Source: Ypsolopha sequella (lineage: Eukaryota > Arthropoda > Insecta > Lepidoptera > Ypsolophidae). Taken from it: DNA of 64,000 nt. A model generated the notes under the pieces. That model saw only the letters and a list, made by a program, of their open reading frames with translations, was not told the DNA's origin and searched no databases. The stretch is taken from assembly GCA_934047225.1 (NCBI GenBank), contig OW203992.1, positions 8,235,501-8,299,500 of the forward strand, given 5' to 3'. This document shows, in pieces, positions 21,477 through 33,174 of this stretch (position 1 is the stretch's first letter; each line of letters opens with the position of its first letter). Made by a program: the position numbers and the translations under genes.

Positions 21477-24400
21477 GAGTGTTGGTTCTAAATTTCATAA
21501 TGCAAGTGACAAAAAGAGCATTCATAACTCTCATAGCCCTAAAACCTAAATAAACAACTGTTTAACGTAGTCATTAAATTTTTTATTGTAGTCATCGGCC
21601 AGTTTATAGTTATTATAAAACTCAAATAGACGGATTAGAGTACAAAACCCCGTTAATGGCATAACATAGGTCTATAGTAGCAGTAAACAATAAGGAAGGA
21701 ACAACAAAGCCGCTGCCACACTGGCACATAATAATAGGAACGACCTTGGCGGTATAAAGATGAAAAAAGTTCATTTACACGGCCATTTTGTGCAGCAGCA
21801 ACTGTTCTCAATGAGGACCCAAGCTATAGCTCCGAACAACACATCTAGCGGCTTTATAGCTAGAAACGGAATGGAACAATGAACGGTTGAAATAGTGACG
21901 TAATAAACCCAGAACTAATCGGCTAAAGCATGTGCTGAAAAAGATGTTGTTTGTTAAAGCTAAATAGATATTTATATATTTTACTAAGGCTGGGAATAAG
22001 AAAGGTTTGTTACTGCCTTTAAAAATTACAACGCAGCTACTAGAACGCTAGTAGTTCTGGGGACACCCATTGTGAGGACCAAGCGCCCACATGCTACAGA
22101 CTAACAGGTGTTGTATTGTTATATGCAAATTATACACTTTCGTTTTCCAGCCATACGATTTTTAGGGCTATGCGTGTGATAGTGCAGCAATTAAAAACTA
22201 TGAATTGGCCAGTGCAAAACGTTGACGTTTTTAGATAATATTGGGTTGTGCTTTGACTATTTCTTGTAAGTTTCATACAAAAAAGTATACAAAACGGCTG
22301 GACTCTTAAACCGGTTGTCCCCTGCAAACAGAAACAAGCCATAGATCACCAGAGTTGAATGGTTAACAAAACTAGTATATAAAGGAACATGACAAACGGC
22401 TTGTTAATCGCCTTTATTTCTTTACAAAATATCTTGTCTTTCCACCCAAATGTGCGAAATATCGCTTTAACAGGATTTCGCGTCTAAGGTGCATTAGTTT
22501 GCGTGCGAACCCGAAAAATGAAGGGTTCAAATTGGTAAAGTAACAAACAGTCGTACAAAGGGATAAAAACGGAAGGTCCCCGCTGTTAGCCGTTATCTAT
22601 CCATCTAGTGTAAATTGAATGACCATTTTACTACATTGTTGGCCGTCAGGATTAGTAATTGACCCTTACCTTTGTTAAATCTCTAAATTTATAGCCGTCG
22701 TAGGCAACTTTAGTTTAGGCTGTGTAGGTAAACTTGCATTATCTGATACGCGTAGTTATGAAGCTGTAATTTCAACATTTCCAACGCATCAAGAACACTA
22801 TAATAATGTCGTGCCGCTGGTATGCCATCGGCCCGGCTGACGTCCGTTAGTTCAGCTGTGTGCCACATCCATGTGTGTTTGTCCATGATGACGACAAACT
22901 CCAAGGCAAATAGCTTAACACCAGCTACAGGAAAACTGACGGATTTTGCCAGGGAAAAAACGGATAAAGAAAAATCCATTTCGTACCTTAGGTTACTTTA
23001 AAGTCGAACCGATGACGATAAGTGTGCAAAAAACCTTTCGGAAATTAATAGCACTTGCTGCATCATTGTTCAAAACAAACTTAACAACTACGGCTACGTT
23101 TAAAAAATATATAATTAATAGATTTCGAATCCAAAATTCCGGTATTCCGGCGTCAAGACCGACAGCTTGCTGTTGTTTTTGTACCTCGTATGTGACCTCA
23201 AACGTCGAGCGCTCGAGTCCTCGTATCGAAACAAATTAAAAATGCCATCTCATCATCAATCAACGGAGCTCGATTCCATCAATATAATTTACTTTTTATA
23301 GTTTTTTACGAAAAAGCGCCCTGCGTGACTCGCAAGTTGTGGACTGTTGCCCTACACCAGGCGAAGCCAGACATTCAGCTATACTTATTTGTGTAGGTGT
23401 AACCCGAGGCTTTAATTAAAGTGCCTACTTGGCAAAAACTTGTTTATAACATAGCAGATATTTTAGAAGTCTCATGACATGACTTAAGAAAGAGTTATTT
23501 CGTTCTTTTACTAGTGCCTATTCTCTTCTTAATTTTCAAAAATCATTTAGAATCTTACAATCGAATTTAGTCAAGAAAAATCAGAATTTAGCCCTAAACT
23601 TGTAATTTTCTATTCCTTTATTTAAAAGTTGAAGATGTAGATTCAGAACTGGAAGTATTCCTCAAACTCGAGCTCAAAATGTGGGTATGGGATTTGACAG
23701 ATAAAGAAAGATTCCTTGTTCAAAAAGGCTATTTCACCACGCCATGCAGGATTTGGAGAGCCCTCCGCCATTTCAAGTCGTCAAGCGTTCGTTCGACCAT
23801 TGAATTTCCCTCAAATTTCCATCCAAACCACGTTCTACCACGTCCATGTCGCGCTCAATTTGACACAGGGCAGCCCAAAACAGTGACAAATAGTGAACAT
23901 GTCGTAACGGTGGTCGGAGGCCTCGGGGGCCGTGGAGTGCGAGTAATCGGTTTTCTCCAATAAACGTCGATTAGACTCGCCGGCGTCAGCACGGCCCGCT
24001 GCCCACGGCACACTCGCTCGAAAGTGCTAGGACCTTTGCCAGGTTAACTTTACTGTACCAATAAAAACTAAGCAAGGTGCTAGCTTCGCTATTTTCTTGA
24101 GATGAATCAATGCGTTTTATGAACTTGAAGCACCGGTTTTAGTCTCGTTTTATTTGTACAAAGACGACGCGTCACTATGACTCAGGTCCATAACTTTTCT
24201 AACTTTTCCCTCTCTAGACACTACAGTCGTGAAAGTAGTAGACGTAGATTATAAAAGTTTCCCACTTTACAAGATTTGTCGACGACTGTACAACACGATC
24301 GTGACCAAACGCCGATTTCAATTATTATCTGGTAGTCGTTTCACGAGCAACCTCTCGTACAAGAGCAATTTTTAATCATTCTCTGCCATATAACCTACTT

Positions 24401-25805
24401 TCAGTCGAGAGCTCGAGAGTGTTTTCACGCTTTTCAAACACGAGCCGAACACTGCATAAATACGAGTGAAGTCATCGCAGGTTGTGATAACTGTCTAACT
24501 CAATCAAAAACAAGATGTTTTTCTACTTTACACCTCATCGAACAAAAAACGTACCATTCCGTCTTCCTAAGCCTTCCAAAACGATAAATAAACACTAGGC
24601 TGGCCCTCGTGGTGAGTGTCAGCTAGACGTTGTATCGATGGCTCGGAGAAGGCGGCCGGGATGACGGCGACTCAAAGCTTCGACAGCCGTCCAGCGCGGC
24701 TCATAATTAAGAACGGTGACTGTTGAAAAATGGCTGCCGCCCCCGGCCGGCCGTGAATAATCGTCGTAATTACGATTCGGAATAATTTCCAGCCAGTCAT
24801 AGCGATGCTATCGCGAGGTGTTGACGAGCACTCGTTACGCGCACGCAGCAACACCACTGCTGCGAAAAGGAAACGGAAACAGTAATGCAGCATTCCTGAT
24901 GATGCATTGGAGAAACTAATGTAGTAATTTTTGTTTGTTCATCTATTTCAGGTGCTGCATGAGCAAGTATTTCAAGTTACTACGACTATATGACATCTAT
25001 TAAAAATTTCCTCTGGATAAGGTCTGTTTGTCAAATTAAATCATTCAAAACCTTAGAATAAGGTTCTAAGGAAGTTCAAAACAGTTTTTATAACCTGGCG
25101 ACTATACGACGCGACGTCACTCATACGTTTTCTGTACTTTTACGAGGTTGAAACTTTCATTCCATAAAATTTTATAATTCATGCGGATAATTTATGAATT
25201 TCATGCTGCAGAAGAAAGAGAAGAGTCAACCGAAAAGTTATTTCTTAATTTTTAGGACTACTTTGGAGTTGGAGTCGTACGTTAATGTAATAAAAACAAG
25301 TTACATAATTAAAGCCAAAAAAAACGTTAGCACGTAAGTCGTGACACAGTGACGTAACAGTTCCGTGCGTATTTTCTAAGATATTTGTAAAAAATACAAA
25401 ATCATACATCACTCCTTTTGTTGTAGTAGTTTGAAACAATTACATCAGCTCTGATTTCTCCACAGTAGATACTATATGTATTTAGTTGAGTAAACATGGT
25501 CGTAACCGAATTCCTAAAACTTTATATAAGTTAAAATTTACAAATTTCATTTAGACATGTATGTACATTAGTATGTCATACGAGTATTCAATTTCAAAAG
25601 TATTTGGTGTAACACTCATCTTAACAAAACTATTAATGTGAATATTTTAGATTTTTTCGGACTTTACCCAACTTCGGGCTTTAGCCGTAACATAATTATA
25701 TATCTACACAGTATGTAGTATACATAAAAAAGCATAGTTGAGAATGCACCTAGCTTTTTAATTCATAAATGAAATTAACTGTCCTATAACAACTCTGCCT
25801 TTAAT
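21477..25805. other. Long intergenic stretch, mostly unique
   Basis: No recognisable gene in 4.3 kb. Patches at 23690-24010 and 24600-24900 are GC-richer and repeat-poor and could hold enhancers or non-coding exons; the sequence alone does not show this. Open frames here (such as 23679-23963) have no domain. Confidence 0.35.
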
Positions 25806-26119
25806 TTTTAAAGGTTGATTTTCCGGATTTGTAAGAAAATATTAAGAAATAATTATAACGGCCAAAATACAACTTTTAAATAGTTTGCTATATGCATAGA
25901 CATATTCTTAATGATATTATGGTAGCTTAAAAATAATTGCATTTTCCATAAGCGGGATATTAGATTGTTAGAAAGCCAATTGTTTTATAGTTATTGTAAT
26001 ATCATTAAAAATAGGTTTATGCATATAGCAAACTATTTTTAAAAGTTGTTTTAGCTAAAGGTTGTCGTTAAATTATTTCTTAATATTTTGTTACAAATCC
26101 GGAGAAACGACCCTTAAAT
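25806..26119. mobile_element. Large foldback MITE, about 315 bp
   Basis: Arms of about 115 bp: TAGTTTGCTATATGCATA pairs with TATGCATATAGCAAACTA, and outer TTCCGGATTTGTAA pairs with TTACAAATCCGG. The loop near 25965 is small. AT-rich; no frame. Confidence 0.8.
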
Positions 26120-26592
26120 ATCTGCTATGCCTAATTAATGAATTTTATGCCTAATGTAATGAATGACCTAACATTATGCAAAATTTCTATGGTCACTAGG
26201 AATTCTCTAGGTTTTGATGAGTGAATTAGTCAAAAAAAGCGATATATATACCTTAATTTATATAATATTATATGGACCTTAATTTCTTATGAACTGATTG
26301 AGCTTCAATTATTAAATTAGGGATTTTACATAACTGATTTCATAGACAGAACAATATATTACGTGTCTATGTCATAATGGTTCATATAATAAACAAGGTA
26401 TCGGTCAAACTTGGCTGACACACTGCCGTGTGTTGCAAGCCGCAGTATTGTGACCAAACCGCCGCAATAGTTTAACAACGTTCAGGGCATGTCGTTTTAG
26501 CGTAAAGGCGACTTATGCTAATCGAGCGCGAGAAAGCCTTTCAGAAAGCCGACACATAACAGTATACTATGACTGCGGCTCACGTACCTCTT

Positions 26593-27144
26593 CAGTGTTG
26601 CCACCTTAGCCCTTTTCGGGCTAGATCTAGCACTTTTTACTGTAGTTGAACTCGTTTTTTGATGATTTAGCCCGAAAAGAGCAATCTAGCCCTTTTCGTT
26701 ATGTGTATATTTATAGTTCTGTGAACCTAATTAAAACTAAAAACCAGAAACAAAATGGGGCTAAAAACAATGATATCCATACTACGTATACGATGGGGTT
26801 TACAACGACTGAGGGAGTCTTGCTGTTCACACAAGGTGTCAACTGAAATAATAAAAAAACTGTAGGATTCATTTGAAATTTTCGTTCAAATCCGCAAAAA
26901 ACGCATATGTCAATCAGCCATCAACTTTTTCTGCTTCAGCAGGTACGATTTTAACAAATTCAATAACTTAGTTTTAATTACTCTGTTGCATTTTCTGAAA
27001 TTACTTACTACAGTTCAAATAAACAATTTTTAGCACTTTTGATGGCAAAATTTGCTAAATCTAGCCCTTTCTAGCTTGTCCAACTGCTCTTTTTCAAAAA
27101 CCAAGGCAACTACTATATAATCTGTGACCAAGGTGGCAACACTG
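26593..27144. mobile_element. hAT-like non-autonomous element, 552 bp
   Basis: Ends are CAGTGTTGCCACCTT and its exact complement. Subterminal repeats of TAGCCCTTTTCG-like words occur three or more times, typical of transposase-binding arrays. ACCTCT flanks both ends, an imperfect target duplication. No transposase. Confidence 0.75.
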
Positions 27145-28445
27145 ACCTCTATTGCCTACCTGTGTATAGTCGTACAAGTCAGTAGAATTGACAAGTGTTT
27201 TGGAGAAACAACCAAATGTTACTTTTCTGGCATTTTACAGGAAGTAAATATCAACATCAATCAGCCCACATCTACCCACTGTTGGGCATAAGCATAGACT
27301 AATAAATATTGTATTTATTAGTCTATGCTATGGCATAAGTAAATAAAACCTTATAAAATCAGTTAAATGGAAAAATCCCTATTTATGTTTTTTTGTTAAA
27401 CTTGTATAAGTATATGAAAATACTTAATTTTATGAAATATTTGTTATTTTATTGGCTGTTCTTCATAGAAATGTTACTGACGTTGGTGGTTTTTCCGTAA
27501 GCACTCTGTTTTTGTAGCTACATTTTCAAAGGACTTTGATTTTTTTTGCTGATTGTAATATTACCAGATTATTGTATGCAAGATAGAGAACCCATGCAGC
27601 AGGAAAAAAAAGGAAATTATTGGACATTGGTTGTTTTTCCAAAATTGATTATTATTATTGACGTGATGTTTATCTAAGCTAAAGTGGTAAAAAATGTTAC
27701 TTACAAACATACGTGGCTGTCTTCCAGAGGATAGACACTACATATTTGGGAGAGTGGTTATAGGCAGTTGCGTCTGTTATGCTTTAGCCTTTAGTCTGTT
27801 ATTACCGACTTCCGTAGATTTTGCGGTAGTCCCTGGATAGACTGCCTCGCCTACTCTCGTTCTCCCAGTTCCTGGGCGAGAGCTCTTTATCCTAGTTCTC
27901 ATCGTTGCTTTCCATTAGGTGCGGTAGTGGCTGAGCGTAAGCCAATTCACCATAAAAAAAAATTTTTTCGTGTTTTATAGACCATTTAGTGATCTTACTT
28001 TAAACCAATTTCAGTTTTATGCTGTCAATAATTTTTTATAAATTATTAAAGTTTTCAAGTGACGTCACTTGTTTCCTTGAGACATAAAACCAAGATATCC
28101 TTTGAATTGGTATAAAAAAACAATTCATTTGACATTGATGTTTATGTTTATGTCAAAGTAAAGAGGTAATGTGTGCATATATATGTGTCAAAGAGATAGA
28201 ATAGACATGAGACATTACATACTTGACAAATTCCTCCAAATTTTAAAAATATCTATTTTGCTGCAGAAACAATTAAATATGGTAACAAAAATGTTTTATC
28301 TCGAAACAGTTTTTCAATCAACATGCCGTGGCATAAACTATTATTGGCACAACTTATTGTCTAACTTCAACATCTATCGCTTTCAAATGTACACATACGC
28401 GTGATTGGCTAGAAATTATGTGTCACGTCATACATATACATGTCA
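27145..28445. other. Intergenic with LINE-tail scraps and a tight palindrome
   Basis: 27258-27290 (CATCTACCCACTGTTGGGCA) resembles the end of RTE-like LINEs. 27292-27328 is a perfect inverted repeat of 17-bp arms. 27711-27960 ends GGTAGTGGCTGAGCG...then poly-A and may be a retroposon. No host gene. Confidence 0.4.
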
Positions 28446-28795
28446 CAGTCAAAAGTCATAACTGGTCAAAACTACTTTTGACTGCGAGAATGAGTCAGTC
28501 AAAACTAGTTTTGACTAAGGACGTGGTGTTGACTGATATTCGCAGGCAAAATTAGTTTTTCGGATGTCCTGCAGCGCAGAAGAGAGCCGGTAGGTTAGGT
28601 TAGATTAGAAGGTTAGGTATGGCAAGTCGCGGAACGCAGTTCCGCGACCGCCATACCTGACCTTCGTGGTTATTTTTTATGACAACCCAGAAATACTTTT
28701 TAATCAAAATTACTTCAGACTAACTTAGTCCAAACTAGTTTTGACTGATTTTTGCAGTCAAAACTACTTTTGACCGGCTATGAGTTTTGACTGCA
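28446..28795. mobile_element. Composite TIR element built of GTCAAAACTAGTTTTGAC palindromes
   Basis: Terminal inverted repeats of about 75 bp, each containing two iterations of the near-palindrome TCAAAACTA(G/C)TTTTGA. The core (28548-28700) is the repeat seen at 14690-14795, with a hairpin (28618-28662; GTCGCGGAAC/GTTCCGCGAC) inserted. Confidence 0.75.
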
Positions 28796-28796
28796 A

Positions 28797-28935
28797 GATA
28801 CACATAATACGTACATATCGGGAGTATCCCAGAGGGGTAGGCAGGGACTACAGATTTCCATCTGCTGCGATCCAGACACACCTCTTTCGCCTCTTCCACA
28901 TCCATCACTCTAGTAATACAAGCTTTTCTATTCTC
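28797..28935 (-). mobile_element. RTE-like LINE 3' tail R1, copy 2
   Basis: CCCAGAGGGGTAGGCAGGGA, CTACAGATTTCCATCTGCTG and CTCTTTCGCCTCTTCCACAT match the other R1 tails. No coding part remains. Confidence 0.65.
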
Positions 28936-29210
28936 ACGTAATTTTCAGCCAAATACGATAGCCATAGATGTTGCAGTAAGATAATAAGACCCCTGATGAG
29001 CTTTGTTTCAAGGATTCCGTCTAAAATTGTGGTAGGTACATCAATCCGTCTTCCGTTTATGTTATGAAGCAACATGCTCAGGTAAGCAACATGCTTCATG
29101 GTTTATGTAGATAGTAAGTGCAGAATCACACGGAAGTTCCGGAAAAAATTAGGATAACCTTTATTGATGACATATTTTCCAAATTCATGTAAGTATTAAA
29201 TGTCACTTTT
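28936..29210. other. Intergenic; nothing recognised
   Basis: No feature seen. Confidence 0.35.
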
Positions 29211-29370
29211 TTTTATGTATAAATATTGATATATATAGTGTTTTTTTTGTAAATTATACACATTAATTAATATGGGCAAGATATATTTCGAGTCCTTTTG
29301 GACTCGGCATCAGTTGCATTGACAATACATATGACATTATAAATATAAAAGACAATTTTTTGTTTTTTTT
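29211..29370 (+). repeat. Repeat family D3, copy with GAGTCC/GGACTC hairpin
   Basis: GATATATTTCGAGTCC, loop TTTT, GGACTC, then GGCATCAGTT, followed by ATGACATTATAAATATA. Same layout as 11460-11590. Confidence 0.5.
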
Positions 29371-29416
29371 TTTTTATGTAATGATGTTATTTGCCATCCT
29401 ATTATTTTTCAATAAT

Positions 29417-29566
29417 AAAGCCGATTCCGAAGGCTTCAATTTCAGTTTTAGTGCTGTCAAAACCTAAATTTTTCCAAAGTAATCTAGCTTCTGTTTGTAA
29501 CAATTATAAATTTAATCTTGACAGAACTAAAACTTAAATTAACACCTTCAGAATCGGCTTTAATAT
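29417..29566. mobile_element. TIR MITE, about 150 bp (family of 556-618)
   Basis: AATAAAGCCGATTCCGAAGG at the left is mirrored by CCTTCAGAATCGGCTTTA at the right; TTTTAGTGCTGTCAA and TTGACAGAACTAAAA form the inner arms. Confidence 0.75.
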
Positions 29567-30130
29567 CTGCCTAAATTGCCACAATCTTATCAGTTTTAGG
29601 TGGACGAAATTGGAACTAAATACGAATATACAGCTGAGAATCACCTAGTGGCGCTAGTAACACTAAATAGTAGTTTATGGCAATATTAAAAGTTCATTTT
29701 TAACTGTGCTTTTGATGATAGGCATCCAGTCTAGTTGGCAACCAAAGATACATAATAGAGAGGCAGGAAATGAAACTGTAAAAATTCTTGCCCGCACCAT
29801 ATTTTACAAGCCTACCTACATTTGTCAGCGCGGCCATAAAAAGGCATCCTTTCCAGAGTTTCTTTGTTTAAGGCCAAGTTCTACGTTCCGTGAAGGCGGA
29901 GTTGCGCCACTTTACGTGGGTAGATTTAATTAGCTGTAAATATGTTTTTTTCGCCGTTGCCTCATCAAGGTACGTCTTACTTGCTGCCTCTCTGGCGCCG
30001 TCAGAAGGTGCTTTACACATTACGACTTTGTGGCAAAAAAAAACAAATAAATTTTATACTAAAAAGAAGCCTAATAAGGGAGGAATTTTTATTTATGTTA
30101 TAAGTGGTTTTAAGAGGTAACTCAACTTAT
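29567..30130. other. Intergenic; nothing recognised
   Basis: Overlapping open frames around 29706-30120 have no domain. Confidence 0.35.
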
Positions 30131-30863
30131 AGTGCTCGCCAATCTTTATGTCGCCTCTGAAGCTAGCCCCAAGAATCGGCGCACTAGCCGTTTTACGGTG
30201 TCAGGGGGACGTTACAGGAGCGAGGGCGCGGAGCACACCCGCCTGCGTGCCGCACCACACCCCTCGCTCGCCTCTCAGCAGGTGTGAACACTATGCGTTA
30301 GTGTTAGTGCTACGTCCGTACACTACACATGCGCGCGTTGCTTGAAAAGTACCTACGAGGAAAACATTCCATGATTCGTTAAATTACTTAATCGTTGAAT
30401 CTGTTTGTTATAGTTTATTGTTTCTGTTGCCTTTGTTTGTTGTTTTGTTGATTTATTTTTGTTAAAGTTTTGTTGATTTAGTTTGTTAAAGTTTATTGTT
30501 GTTGTTATGCCTCGCGGACGTTATAGCGTTTTAAGGCGACAATGTGAGGAGGAGGAGGACACTGAGGAGGACCAAAATTTTACAGACGATAGTGATTCGG
30601 ACGAAAATCTATCTTCTTTCTTCAAGTAGGGAACCAGTTTTTATAGATGGTGTCTCACCTCTCTAAATAAAAAAATATTTATATACTTAAGATTGCACTA
30701 AAATAATAAATAAATATTTCAATAGCTAGGTACAACAAGTACACCTTCCCACTTATAGTAAACATTTAATAATCAACCGTTGATATTATTGTTTCCTTGA
30801 CTGTACCTGCGCAAAGTTGCACTCGTAACTCACTCAGAGGCGACATAAAGATTGGCGAGCACT
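30131..30863 (+). mobile_element. TIR element, 733 bp, with 30-bp perfect ends
   Basis: AGTGCTCGCCAATCTTTATG (first 20 of 30 bp) starts the element; the right end 30834-30863 is its exact complement. It contains a GC-rich segment (30170-30340), a T/G-rich leader, the short acidic frame 30507-30629 and AATAAA-rich sequence after it. This suggests an internally deleted DNA transposon. No target duplication could be fixed. Confidence 0.8.
30507..30629 (+). pseudogene. 40-residue acidic ORF, possible transposase N-terminus
   Basis: ATG opens MPRGRYSVLRRQ followed by an acidic stretch (CEEEEDTEEDQ...DDSDSDEN) and ends FFK-stop. Acidic Ser/Asp/Glu N-termini are typical of piggyBac-type transposases, and the ORF lies centrally in a TIR element, so it may be the surviving N-terminus after an internal deletion. 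No catalytic domain is present, and the superfamily is a guess. It could also be a chance frame. Confidence 0.4.
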
Positions 30864-31084
30864 GTACATCAACGTACATCAAAGCTTTTCTTTGCTGAGA
30901 GATCACTAAGTGACGCGACAGCGGCGGCGGCGGGCACCGGCGGCGTTTTGGCACGATGTTGCCTGGGTACAAATACTACAATTAAAACACATCCTAAAAT
31001 CAAAATTAAATATCGGAATTGCCGAAATACTTTCATGTATTACTGAGTACCAATTAAAAAAATTATAAATTATATTTTCAAGCC

Positions 31085-31245
31085 TTTTCATTTCATATGC
31101 CATCTCTTACAACCCATTATAAACCCTATCACTCCCTCCTCACAAACACTCTTTCACACTTACTCTCGCAACTTCTCTTCTTGATATTCTTCCACCTCTT
31201 TCACATCCATCAATTTAGTCATACAATATCTTCTACTTTGCTCCT
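31085..31245 (-). repeat. R1-related LINE fragment
   Basis: CTTCCACCTCTTTCACATCC followed by ATCAATTTAGTCATACAA resembles the CTCTTCCACAT..ATC..TCTAGTCATACAAGC part of the R1 tails. Confidence 0.4.
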
Positions 31246-32285
31246 ATTTTTTAATTAAATAGTTTAGAATTATGTGTCAATGTCAACATATGTCAAATAT
31301 ATTTTTATTTACTTATTCGACTTGGTCGAAATATATTTCGAAACCAATTAATGCTTTTTTATTAATATATTTTAATCTATTTAAAACAATAGTACCAATT
31401 ATTAATTTTGTGCATATGCCGAGTTGACCACCTAAAAATAATATTTTTTCAGCGGGGCTTGCTGAAAAGTCCCCATACCGACACCATAGTCATCATTTAC
31501 AGCTTTTTCACTAACTTTCCCAAAAAATACACCTCATTTAAGGTGAAGTGCAGAAAGAACGTGCAAAGTTTTTTACGTCTATTCACTATCTACTTATCTT
31601 AAAACATCTGAAATATTTAGATTGATCGTCGTTTACGTCTTCCCTACATTGACTTACCGTGAGGTCTAAAATACCACACAAAAAGTACGCCTTAGCCCGT
31701 AAGAGCAGATAATTATTGGTTACAATATTAAGGCATTTGTGACCTTCGGTGTTCGAGTTAATGACCCCTCAGGTAATCCGTTAAGGCTGCGTTTAATTAA
31801 ATGTTAACTACAAAAGTAGCTAATGCAGATTTTCAATATAATTAAATACATTTTAATGTAACTACATCCTTGACTTTACTTGTAATGAGACGTAAGAAGG
31901 AAGAATGTAGAATCTGGTGGTTTAAGTCGTGTTAAAGTAATTAACAGAAAAATAAAATGGTGCCTTTTGTATTGCTGATAACAAGTCTTTACATAAGTTT
32001 TGATATATTTACAAAATTATACATATACACTTAGGACTACAGCTAAAAATTACATTGTAGACATAATTTTATTTTTATCTGCAGTTTGTTCACCGAGATC
32101 TACTAGAATGTACAAGACTTCGAATTTTTGTAAATACTCGATACACCAGCTAGAAATGCACATACGAACGCTAACTAGGGAATGAGTGCGTTTCGAGTCT
32201 TGTTCTAAGGAACACAGATGGCACTGTCATCGCTAATATATATTTAGACTAGCTTCGGAAAAATCTCCTGTAAAATTAGGAAGAG
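31246..32285. other. Intergenic; nothing recognised
   Basis: AT-rich. A 14-bp palindrome (CGAAATATATTTCG) near 31329 is shared with family D3. Confidence 0.35.
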
Positions 32286-32361
32286 TCTAGTGCATAGACC
32301 TCGGTGGACAAACTTGGCTGGGCAGAGATACGGGTTCGAATCCCATTTGATATTTATTTTT
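32286..32361 (+). mobile_element. tRNA-derived SINE fragment
   Basis: GGTTCGAATCC (32333-32343) is a textbook pol III B box, about 35 nt after a weak A-box-like TAGTGCATAGACCTCGG. There is no folding acceptor or anticodon stem, so it is not a tRNA gene. It abuts the element at 32362. Confidence 0.45.
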
Positions 32362-33145
32362 AACCGACTTCAAAGAAAGAAGGGGTTCTCAATTCGACTG
32401 TATTTTTTAATTATTTTTTGGCATTGTTACTCAATAATTCTGTAATTTCTGAACCGATTTAAATGATTCTTTTTTTGTTTGGAAGAATGTGCCTCCAGGT
32501 AGGTCTCATTTTAGGTTTGGTCATTCTTCAGGGATAGGCAGTGGAACTCCTCAGAAGATGACAGCATACCTCTCGAGATTGAAGTAATCGCTTTGTACTA
32601 GGATGTTGATTGCAGGGTATTACTTGAAAATTGACATTCTTCCACCTGAACTTCGATCCTGCCCTCATTACCATAGAACTCTTTAACGGATGACAGCACT
32701 TAACTTGAGATTGCGGCAATCACTTTATGTTAGGGTGTTGTTAGCAGGAAGCTACTTAAACTAAGTCATTATACTCACTTGAACTTCGTTTCAGATCAAC
32801 AGCACGTTTGCAAGAACTACCCATATTTCACAATTTAATCCGTCAACACTAAAAAATGTGAAATAAAATGAACTTTTAATAAAAAAAATTGCAACCTACT
32901 CTAAATGTAACAGCAGTCATTCACTAAAAAGTTAAAAATAATTGTATAATGATGACTAAGGTACCGAAACAATACTTTTGCTGACTTCTTTCTTCCTGAA
33001 ACGTTATGTTATCTAGAAGTCGGCGTATTTCTACGATAAAGCTACTTAAAAACCAATATGAGAGCGAAAATAATTGTTTAATTGGTCATTAAACAATTAT
33101 TTTTAACTTTTTAGTGAATGATTGCTTTTACATTTGAAGTCGGTT
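32362..33145 (+). repeat. Element bounded by AACCGACTTC ends
   Basis: Starts AACCGACTTCAAAGAAAG and has the inverse TTTGAAGTCGGTT at 33133-33145. It contains a diverged tandem duplication (32542-32797) and overlaps a foldback (32863-33174). The AACCGACTTCAAA end followed by GGTTCTCAATTCGACTGTAT is, from memory, common in moth genomes; its class is unsettled. Confidence 0.55.
32542..32797 (+). repeat. Two-copy tandem repeat, about 133-bp unit
   Basis: Landmarks recur 133 bp apart: GAACTC...GATGACAGCA, GAGATTG..G.AATC.CTTT, AGG(A/G)TGTTG and GAACTTCG (32648 and 32781). The copies are about 70% alike. Confidence 0.65.
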
Positions 33146-33174
33146 ACTATTTTCTTGATAAAAGTTCATTTTAT
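32863..33174. mobile_element. Foldback, about 310 bp
   Basis: ATAAAATGAACTTTTA at the left pairs with AAAAGTTCATTTTAT at the right, and TTCACTAAAAAGTTAAAAAT pairs with its mirror near 33100; loop about 130 bp. Confidence 0.65.

Noticed and set aside
28591..28618. TTAGG-type telomeric repeats
   Set aside because: Only two or three irregular GGTTAG words within a dispersed repeat; not an array.
32286..32361. Possible tRNA gene
   Set aside because: Only the B box is good; no anticodon or acceptor stem can be formed, so it is treated as a SINE fragment.
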